This document shows positions 16,901 to 17,891 of a DNA stretch of 17,891 nt, piece by piece (the first letter of the stretch is position 1; each line of letters starts with the position of its first letter). A program made the position numbers and the translations under genes. Under the pieces are notes generated by a model. The model was not told the origin of the DNA and searched no databases. It saw only the letters and a list, made by a program, of their open reading frames with translations. Source of the DNA: Tieghemiomyces parasiticus. Its lineage: Eukaryota > Kickxellomycota > Dimargaritomycetes > Dimargaritales > Dimargaritaceae. The stretch covers positions 1 through 17,891 of the forward strand of contig JANBPT010000959.1 in assembly GCA_027575765.1 (NCBI GenBank), given 5' to 3'.

Positions 16901-17891
16901 CCGCCGTCCTGCATAGCCAAGGCGCTCGCTGTGGCGACCGAGTGGCGCTGTTATTTACGCGCTGCCCTGAGTTCATATTCAGCTACCTTGCCGTACTCCT
17001 CCTGGGAGGAGTGTGCGTGCCCATGGACGCCAACAACGCCCCAGACCGCCTCCTCTACATGGTAGACCTCCTGGACAACCCATGGGGTGTGACTCACTCT
17101 GCCACAGGCGAGCTGGCTGCCGAGCTTGGCTTCACCGATGGACGAATTATATATGCTGATCGCGTCCTAACCAATGCCTCACAGGTGCAGGTACTAGAAC
17201 CTACCCTTGAGCATACCCCGGACTCCTTGGCTTACATCGTATTCACCTCGGGAACTACTGGCCAGCCGAAGGGCGTCCAGGTCACCCACCGCTCCCTGAC
17301 CAACTTTATCCTGGCATATAGCGAACGCTTTCAGATACTCCCTGACTGCCGGTTTCTCCTGATTTCCAACTTTTCCTTTGACGTCCACCTGTTGGAGATA
17401 TTTGGTACCTTTCATGCCGGTGGAACCCTGGTTTTCCAGGACGGGCAGATTCTTGACGACCTACATCGCATCACCGCCTGCTTCTTGGTTCCCTCTCTCC
17501 TGGCGGCCCTTGAGCCCACGGATTATTACAACATAACCCACCTCCTAGTCGGCGGTGAAGCATTCCAAGCAAGTGCCGCCGCCAAATGGTTTGGTCGGGC
17601 TCGACTGTATAACGCCTATGGTCCCACGGAGGCAACCATTCTTAGCCATGGTCGACTCATGAGACCTGGCGACAACATTACCATCGGAACTACGATGGCT
17701 AATATGCAGTGCCATGTCCTAGACGACCAGCTACGCCCCGTGCCTATCGGCCGATCAGGTGAGATTTGTATTGGCGGTGCTGGCGTGGCTGAGGGTTATT
17801 GGAAACGACCCGAGCTGACAAACCAAGCGTTCGTGGGGAATCCCTTTGGTCCTGGCCGATTATACCGTACCGGCGACGTTGGCTGTTGGCT
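1954..17891 (+). CDS. Giant multimodular non-ribosomal peptide synthetase, 3' end beyond window
   Basis: Assembles a peptide without ribosomes: A domains adenylate amino acids, T domains carry them on phosphopantetheine, C domains join them and E domains invert L to D. The frame is open for 5312 codons to the window edge. Domain order is deltaC, A1, T1, E1, C2, remnant A, remnant T, dead C, A2, T2, E2, C3, A3, T3, C4, partial A4. The ATG at 1954 is the first in frame after an in-frame TGA (1867-1869). It has A at -3, and the next in-frame ATG (2482) would cut into recognisable domain sequence. Residues 1-45 are proline-rich, probably disordered, with no signal peptide, so a cytosolic enzyme is expected. 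No intron is needed anywhere. No accessory gene is visible in the window, so the product cannot be named. Confidence 0.97.
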   Translation, partial: MLAVLDPNPPASADNVDGPPPTTAVPLVKPVHPEPGYGQVSAGTPLSTNLHPDRLCKVAWGILLSRYTGAEQVVFGHIQAPSPPLDPTLAASYLTVCGLRLDPGVKLTSALGHPTSSSDHPLHHQEWPVQASHQGQLNTVLVSYANLLSIQSRERSPSDLDTNNQSTVRVEKDSLTMLATMTRAILVLSWQVATGSLEVRLAFDRTQVAEAAVQELGRQFSIVVRALAEVMLHPKQLAHLTIADVAWVDGIERQRLLQFAGTISHPDAVNTPVHLLVGEWASRTPDGIALDHEGRTVTYTEFDRMTSALAQMLTRDQGVRPEVRIALLLPKSIEFFIALFAVLKSGAAYVPIDPEYPEERVRYIIEDSKATLVLASSVTQGRLGNIACPKLLVSNVAEALPSTEDNDCPFIPHHSGPKDLAYIVYTSGTTGQPKGVMVEHGSLVSLTVDPIVDCYYGSGQRDLLVMSVCFDGMLWPTMKTLSRGGTLVLPGPDLLSDLSSVHTASVTPSFLAKLHPEQFPLLRGIFCGGEPCSQRLVSTWSPHCSVNNGYGPTETTVISFATALHVDDIITVGRPLRNVLAYIVDDDLHMVPVGAPGQLLIGGLGVARGYCNRPDLTAQRFIANPFGPGRVFQTGDRARWLTNGQVDILGRMDHQVKLHGFRIELEEIEAVASSFPAVQLAVASVQNNCLALFVEPQSVDTVALLDHLRSRLARFMIPDHVVPVACLPLTANGKVDRRALPEISTPLANPTHTVPQGFTTLELRLREAWALILQLPGDRIGTTDDFFRIGGDSISAILLVSKCRQLGYKATVPLIYECRQLRALAARLTPLATVASEENQHQVQGCVDQTPIQRWFLGLSFRSPHHFNQSFTLRVDPSVTLEQISHALVQLANHHDILRARFHLNYEGAWRQYIPTTEAIPSHIPVTEATVNEVDYADFILKVQSSLHLTDGPVMAACLIHTGAESEPARLFWTIHHALVDLVSWRVLIEDLQTLLTGGQLPPKTLSFQTWCSQLDDYARTLTADAWPVQSMTVDNRQLLPPPEVLDPVPTAARLSISHEFDRELTTRLLLQLAPQWRVTPRDMLLATFARAYCQALGTTQVSFVMEGHGREPWSDAMDVSRTVGWFTALYPLVLDVPLGSSILATLHHTKEAMQQIPVRGFPYSLLRHMPGADITERAKLLAKTPERLDVQFNYFGRFGNADTSSKGSGAVSIEWDDRFGLHDFSPDEHVIFDINPMPLVNQDRLRLVMEYNPRVYGTQLAEELIDLWRQDLEHLAAIPPASVQPLLTRFDAPLLQPTAQEFDILLADLEERGIAASDVEAILPCTPMQGGLLVATLQDPSAYLVQAAVSFSGNVDLDRLQQAWVNLLQRHSVLRTVFIPTVAPRGNGLAQVVLHRAPLAWSLAEAPLPSLTDFFNANRALGFDMTRPMVRVDVFPTERSNEYLLVLAIHHALIDGWSIPLLLRDLGELYASPDMPGQLASPSFNTVVEQVANQDQDEARAFWVEYLRSVQPTPAPMLSTELTGEHGFSDYHCTLDVDKSRLHNAAQQFGVTLSILLKAAYALVLAQYLDRDDLVIGFVVSGRNLDVADIDTVVGPCLNTVPLRFRLSKQPIGQWLQQLQADATGMIPFEHTSLSKVKAWCSPILASPLFHVLVGFENFPQGSHQAGNMDVKLVRVHEFTEYPLTLDFVEGPHAVGVKCFYGRMFCSEANIIQLVQQVSSVLVKITKATADTTISQVSHSFPDPTQNCPGRLITVDGVQLPLVVLDHYLAKQGLPAPYSVSIHGGRIVTRISAPETTCESFRPLLAGVNLPADLVPAAFISLEAYPHLSSTSEGDVARLGEAYLHVLDTENQGSSLDTVGRWLAVICTDLLLGTGDGMPDGENIWVSVLTRPTLFFELEHRINQRFGVTLETRNFLACDDLAALTLVIKRSSPSLSPIRTPEGQSNKPKSELIRPMKATPYQAQVWLACQLSEDPGQFYHQAKLSIPHQLTHSDVQWVLDQFLSQVDWLRNVVRKEEGQLVAYLLSPKRLSSATQSTAGSQSLRRDGLEAAGKVLVSTDMLAVLYQPEPPRLVVRMHQILAPEMLFHLLTEELQLAFRAKHDGQVFDISPSLAMGHTATVGRLPSDKSIRAYWTETMAEASADLKLPLDRPRARVPTFSSACLRLGLDQGVINGLSCPTEGNPVAPLRHWTAMVGSYLARICGTDNVLVDVLLNHGVCRRETYTVSLGHLACPVRVPGAASASSLDDLSTALSQQLQRSVDHLTPDYDPYAGLPRAPAHPLRHPVRVGIAVDPVEWDAEARSYPALWHDIIFRISLSSPSPGMTLQYNQDLFDSATIERLGANLLYYCQVALTCSPPLTTVPLVCPTEEQILLEDFGRSPSEYDPSDSSTSVISLICDSVQRSPHTVALESQLETVSYTEMDARVKSLARALQHRGIGVQDRVAVIVEGRPAIAMAMLALWLLRAIYVPVDCTLPEQRQRYMVKTAQCTVVLNMTETGVTWTEALPGLKLLNSELDSGSTLSPYCHHPEDLAYILFTSGTTGQPKGVTIRHASLTNLLLAPETTLCPEPGTRYLQTMAVGFDVFILVALSPLCTSSTLVFSDGDIPAALHTVDGVFLTPSVLGSLSPTIYPNLRRVMSAGEALPTELAAKWLPYCEVQNLYGPTEVTVISHTLTAQLAKPITIGRPIAGSECYIVNQHDQLVPIGSVGEICVGGLGVSAGYVNRPDLNEEKFVSLPYSSGPVYRTGDLGRWLPTGEVECLGRRDDQVKLRGFRIELAEVRGALLNIPGVQDTHILIHERTLVAFVCPNQLDTASVKSALQEVLPGYMVPSHIMGLNHIPLTTNGKVDRRALVALFLKYQASFLDMGAAVVGEHVMTPEAQVLWTAVVGTLGLAHTPITDNLPFFRLGGDSISAIQVSARCRQLGYRLPVPMLLKSQPLSTAATAMERLVQSTTSELAPIPYGVSFPLTSIQRWFFAQGFRNLSHFNQSFLLELTRPVSRGTLSKTLLSLVNHHAVLRSQYRRDPTEQWSQTIPPPFSTLSSQVHEVTCVESELSQCCYQVQQSVDIHQGHNVAAALVHLGAPKDNRRLSHTLLFLTIHHLVVDLVSWSILLEDLTSLLDGLTPLPPSLPFANWASELDRWRRERSVAHLDPEPEVVCPLSLSLCPLTALPANMAGNEVSHTVQIPTDVTEALIQVAGDSFHLDELLLAALCGALAVVTHSPTTTVHTESHGRHPWYEGMDLSRTVGWFTTILPITVTNTPSASLSERLCQIKHTRRSLRHHGLETDWPKAPLDLSHQTTAAYHPMEVVFNFLGRTTDDRALTCHGKAPWVVRHDLLPLIPTGGGEELRPQVLEVLGWQTSTGLELTVNYCPQVVPTATVAALGDEVRKYLAEIATLNLATLWVPSDFPLLEANQGDMAKIVADLPTLGLTVAEVQNFYPMTPMQQGLWTATAKDPTEYLLQFAMTINGVSDNDVLLHALEAVVARHSILRTVFLTSFSNARSNGIQVVSRRPRFGWRAIGCWSEVGVQDEEDYLRSDKALGFTPDQPLLRYCVAPATQASTRLIMTIHHALIDGWSFGIFTQELRHFLSSGPSASLSPAVEFSAYVEHIGNLDDTEARTVWEDYLRGIGQPTTLLLPKEPTASLIKTEYHIVIHDDATHLQTLVKDHGLTVYTLLKAAWAYLLHRYTGLSDIVFGNTVSGRALDLPGVDGVVGCLINTAPCRVTIGADMELKGFLQGINAQSQRLVAVEHCHLADLNCWVEGDLRVTDMFNTMLVYENYPNTGMVSDDQAVTFSDLKAVESTEYALTVINQVEHGQLTAILNWSTSDFAEPYIEALGGHLRSIINQMADILPQHSGSSSLADLDLLSPAELQSLTVNMARPTKPIDFDTCIPGLFTKQAEQTPDHPAVEYNDPPSGTISWTYRELLEKSRVIARHLLSQEVQREEPVGLLIDRLPSTAAAMLGVHLAGASFVPLDANLPLDRLQFIARDCGIQRILYNIGDVEKVEAIRHGTGVATDSLDTLLINDSSESTDLGLPIVQPTDLSHILYTSGTTGQPKGVQLEHRVMANFVQQSPEVIVIRSGMRVMQNMALTFDCCLVEILTTVCNGSTVVLRNDLLDTLPKVDVLMATPSVLATLDPTKYPNLRHVITAGEALPRPLAERWSSHCPITNMYGPTECLLSHTVQFTPGGPVTIGHPIPNTECYILDHKLRPVPVGVPGEIYVGGICVTRGYVNRPDLNSKALLPNPYTGRGYLYRTGDVGRWLLDGTVEYFARSDDQVKVRGHRVEPQEIEAVLGQCLEVSSVAVVFSSGKLYAFVCPDTITPSSLRAHAVAHLPPYMVPSAFFLLTELPRNANGKTDKRRLLGLLPSFISQACDRAVTAPENEAQLLIVDIMAQVLNMSASQIDIHDSFFQLGGDSISAIRLSSLCRDHGIHVSIAQIFQYGTPAALAGIIDFDSSPSTTMAYQPFELVASSGVAIEDLTAEVATSLGVGTETIEDILPVSSLQQGFLVSTLKDPSAYMVQTVYDLTGPLDVAKLHQSWSQVVRSHQILRTKFLVPTDQSQHAFLQVVLRDTDFEWTYHDQPLTGLDQAEHHHLVSDRARGFTLTGPLIRFAVYRGPADRHLFCTTFHHALLDAWSESTVMAESLEYYHGVKTQPRPQYHEFIQHLTRIDQEGMAAFWRDNLDGVKMHPTIQFPRESNATPTEHGEIRHPVSTSLLATKQFCRGMGLTVNSLLRAVWALTLARYLGENEEVTLGVLVSGRNVPVPGIAGMVGMCINTLPLRVRVDRNHTITDFLRQVYADSGALTAYEQCSLVDIKRWAKLDADSDLFTSLLVYDNYETTTSACTDQINYVPRSGQNFTEYAYTANFFDQDDTLMLNLSYQTRYCNPSYAHYLVHFIDHCLTAIVSGHTEQLGNILTLPAAEQALIRQWSDGITIDFPQKDWLAHQFFTQHLATRADAIALESATDQFTYAEVYHRACAIAAVLHSQGARCGDRVALLFTRCPEFIFSYLAVLLLGGVCVPMDANNAPDRLLYMVDLLDNPWGVTHSATGELAAELGFTDGRIIYADRVLTNASQVQVLEPTLEHTPDSLAYIVFTSGTTGQPKGVQVTHRSLTNFILAYSERFQILPDCRFLLISNFSFDVHLLEIFGTFHAGGTLVFQDGQILDDLHRITACFLVPSLLAALEPTDYYNITHLLVGGEAFQASAAAKWFGRARLYNAYGPTEATILSHGRLMRPGDNITIGTTMANMQCHVLDDQLRPVPIGRSGEICIGGAGVAEGYWKRPELTNQAFVGNPFGPGRLYRTGDVGCW
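2092..2727 (+). other. Truncated condensation domain (C-terminal lobe only), deltaC
   Basis: Residues 47-258. It begins at the helix that normally lies in the middle of a C domain (HPDRLCKVAWGILLSRYTG), continues with VVFGHI, a degraded latch region, and ends with the usual LEVRLAFDRTQVAEAAVQEL tail. The N-terminal lobe with the catalytic HHxxxDG is absent, and the 84 open codons upstream of the ATG do not supply it. It therefore cannot catalyse condensation. It probably persists as a structural cap or linker for A1, making module 1 an initiation module. Alternatively, the front half sits on an unseen upstream exon, but I find no such sequence in 1-1953. Confidence 0.8.
2770..4173 (+). other. 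Adenylation domain A1
   Basis: Residues 273-740. It selects and activates the first amino acid with ATP. Visible motifs: P-loop YTSGTTGQPKG (residues 425-435), FDGMLW (470 on), NGYGPTE (549 on), TGDRARW (634 on), GRMDHQVKLHGFRIE (650 on) and NGKVDRRAL with the catalytic Lys 734. Two core oddities: the Glu that normally closes the A4 motif (FDxxxxE) is Pro, and the A8 motif reads KLHGFRIE where Arg is usual before Gly. Reading the ten specificity positions by alignment to GrsA gives D-G-W-S-F-G-G-V-I-K. I cannot match this to a known substrate. The essential ATP-binding and Lys residues are present, so activity is expected. Confidence 0.93.
4225..4437 (+). other. Thiolation (peptidyl carrier) domain T1
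   Basis: Residues 758-828. It carries the first residue as a thioester. The core reads FFRIGGDSISAI, with the phosphopantetheine Ser at residue 793 (codon 4330). GGDSI, rather than GGHSL, is the form usual for carriers that feed an epimerization domain, and E1 does follow directly. Confidence 0.95.
4495..5790 (+). other. Epimerization domain E1
   Basis: Residues 848-1279. It should convert the T1-bound L-residue to an L/D mixture from which C2 takes the D form. E signatures: TPIQRWF at the start, HHALVDLVSW (second His 977, Asp 981), EGHGREPW (Glu 1107), DVSRTVGWFTALYPL, and FNYFGRF (Asn 1194, Tyr 1195). The His, Glu and Asn-Tyr equivalents known to matter in gramicidin S synthetase are all kept. 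The motif ends in DL instead of the canonical DG (Leu 982), a change shared with E2. Probably active. Confidence 0.93.
5863..7140 (+). other. Condensation domain C2, DCL type
   Basis: Residues 1304-1729. It forms the peptide bond between the D-residue on T1 and the next acceptor. The start ILPCTPMQGGLLVATLQDPS is the DCL style that follows E domains. The catalytic motif is intact, HHALIDGWS (second His 1452, Asp 1456), followed by SGRNLDVADIDTVVGPCLNT and a normal C-terminal lobe ending near FCSEANIIQLVQQ. What follows is not a working A domain but a decayed module, so its physical acceptor is most likely T2, about 1180 residues further on. Confidence 0.92.
7207..7485 (+). pseudogene. Remnant adenylation domain: C-terminal subdomain only, catalytic Lys lost
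   Basis: Residues 1752-1843. The stretch from 1754 to 1793 aligns without gaps to residues 2768-2807 of A2 (the A8 region): few identities, but the same hydrophobic pattern, with SIHGGRIVTRI matching LIHERTLVAFV. Next comes NLPADLVPAAFISLEAYP, the LPxYMVPxxF block. The NGKVDRRAL motif has become SEGDVARL, so the catalytic Lys is gone. The large N-subdomain (P-loop, FDxxxxE, YGPTE, TGD; about 400 residues) is absent. It cannot adenylate. Classed as a vestige inside an intact reading frame, not as a broken gene. Confidence 0.75.
7519..7740 (+). pseudogene. Degenerate carrier domain, phosphopantetheine Ser replaced by Thr
   Basis: Residues 1856-1929. The carrier-domain pattern is clear: WLAVICTDLLL for helix 1, then PTLFFELEHRINQRFGV and a final DDLAALTLVI. 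It aligns without gaps to T2 from the core onward (1893-1909 against 2910-2926). That alignment puts Thr 1894 (codon 7633) where the phosphopantetheine Ser belongs, and GGD has become TRP. A carrier lacking this Ser should not be modified to the holo form. It may survive only as a spacer. Confidence 0.75.
7816..9012 (+). pseudogene. Inactive condensation domain, HHxxxDG destroyed, LCL-like
   Basis: Residues 1955-2353. A full-length C fold is recognisable: TPYQAQVWLACQL (the SxAQxRLW-type first motif), a helix aligned with the ALxALVxRH region, IRAYWTETM and LPLDRPRARV, SYLARICGTDNVLVDVLL, and the C-terminal YNQDLFDSATIERLGANL. These are features of LCL-type domains, unlike C2, C3 and C4. The active site reads MHQILAPEM: the catalytic second His is Gln (2079) and the Asp is Pro (2083). 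It is therefore expected to be catalytically dead. It sits directly before A2, so it may still serve as the structural platform on which A2 rests. Confidence 0.88.
9133..10512 (+). other. Adenylation domain A2
   Basis: Residues 2394-2853. It activates the second residue. Motifs: LFTSGTTGQPKG (2536 on), FDVFILV, MSAGEAL, NLYGPTE, YRTGDL, RDDQVKLRGFRIELAEV and NGKVDRRAL with Lys 2846. As in A1, the Glu closing the FDxxxxE motif is missing (Val here), unlike A3 and A4. The code read against GrsA is D-V-L-F-M-A-L-V-I-K, a hydrophobic pocket. A bulky hydrophobic side chain would fit, but I do not recognise the code. Confidence 0.93.
10582..10803 (+). other. Thiolation domain T2
   Basis: Residues 2877-2950. 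The core is FFRLGGDSISAIQV with the modifiable Ser at 2911 (codon 10684). It is followed directly by E2, consistent with the GGDSI form. This is the first usable carrier after T1, so it is the likely acceptor for the bond made by C2. Confidence 0.94.
10849..12141 (+). other. Epimerization domain E2, with substitutions
   Basis: Residues 2966-3396. E signatures: PLTSIQRWFF at the start, HHLVVDLVSW (second His 3100, Asp 3104, Leu 3105 where Gly is usual), TESHGRHPW (Glu 3229 kept, but GRE has become GRH and EG has become ES), DLSRTVGWFTTILPI, and FNFLGRT (Asn 3311, Phe 3312 where Tyr is usual). The His and Glu needed for racemization are present, but the Tyr hydroxyl and two loop positions are lost. 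Activity is therefore less certain than for E1. The DCL character of C3 argues that a D-residue is, or was, delivered. Confidence 0.88.
12202..13512 (+). other. Condensation domain C3, DCL type
   Basis: Residues 3417-3853. It joins the peptidyl chain on T2 to the residue on T3. The first motif FYPMTPMQQGLWTATAKDPT is DCL-like. The catalytic motif HHALIDGWS is intact (second His 3570, Asp 3574), then comes SGRALDLPGVDGVVGCLINT and a VYENYP motif in the C-terminal lobe. Its position after E2 matches its DCL character. Confidence 0.94.
13627..15045 (+). other. Adenylation domain A3
   Basis: Residues 3892-4364. It activates the third residue. Motifs: LYTSGTTGQPKG (4048 on), FDCCLVE with the normal Glu (Asp at 4095), ITAGEAL, NMYGPTE, YRTGDV, SDDQVKVRGHRVEPQEIEA and NGKTDKRRL with Lys 4357. 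The code read against GrsA is D-C-V-M-I-A-M-L-S-K. I cannot assign a substrate. Confidence 0.94.
15100..15312 (+). other. Thiolation domain T3
   Basis: Residues 4383-4453. The core is FFQLGGDSISAIRL with Ser 4418 (codon 15205). The GGDSI form is typical of carriers next to an E domain, yet no E domain follows. C4 begins after a linker of only about 23 residues. Confidence 0.94.
15382..16683 (+). other. Condensation domain C4, DCL-like, after a module without E
   Basis: Residues 4477-4910. It joins the chain on T3 to the residue on the next carrier. The first motif ILPVSSLQQGFLVSTLKDPS resembles DCL domains and is very like that of C2. The catalytic motif is HHALLDAWS (second His 4631, Asp 4635, Ala where Gly is usual). 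SGRNVPVPGIAGMVGMCINT and VYDNYE follow. The Gly to Ala change is mild. I see no extra N-terminal HHxxxxxGD motif of dual epimerase/condensation domains. Confidence 0.9.
16792..17891 (+). other. Adenylation domain A4, cut by the window edge
   Basis: Residues 4947 onward. Motifs: VFTSGTTGQPKG, FDVHLLE with the normal Glu (Asp at 5143), LLVGGEAF, NAYGPTE and YRTGDV, where the window stops. The code read against GrsA (last position off the window) is D-V-L-F-L-G-A-I-L. The pocket is hydrophobic and resembles A2 at its first four positions. No substrate assigned. Confidence 0.92.

Overview
The window is dominated by one giant gene. From the ATG at 1954 to the right edge, frame +1 stays open for 5312 complete codons with no stop, frameshift or intron. 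It encodes a non-ribosomal peptide synthetase (NRPS), and the 3' end of the gene lies outside the window. Because the frame never closes, short ORFs on the other frames and strand inside 1954-17891 are shadows.

Organism: the gene is preceded by about 1.95 kb of lower-GC DNA with no convincing gene. That stretch has two TATA-box-like elements and no Shine-Dalgarno before the ATG. I therefore infer a fungus rather than a bacterium, and the intronless GC-rich reading frame and DCL-style condensation domains would suit an early-diverging (zygomycete-grade) lineage. This is an inference from style, not a species identification.

Layout: 1-1953, upstream non-coding/promoter region. Then, in order: truncated C (deltaC) - A1 - T1 - E1 - C2 - [remnant of A lacking its large N-subdomain - T with Ser replaced by Thr - C with a destroyed HHxxxDG] - A2 - T2 - E2 - C3 - A3 - T3 - C4 - A4 (cut by the window edge during the A7-A8 region). 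C = condensation, A = adenylation, T = thiolation/carrier, E = epimerization.

How it should work (inference): A1-T1-E1 starts the chain with a D-residue because the leading C domain lacks its catalytic half. C2 passes it on, apparently across a dead vestigial module of about 665 residues, to the residue loaded by A2-T2. E2 may epimerize that residue. C3-A3-T3 adds a third residue and C4-A4 a fourth. The predicted partial product is D-aa1, D-aa2 (if E2 is active), aa3, aa4, and so on. The specificity codes do not match any I can assign with confidence. The most notable points are the decayed internal module, the HHxxxDL signature shared by both E domains, and a T3-C4 junction that looks as if an E domain has been lost.
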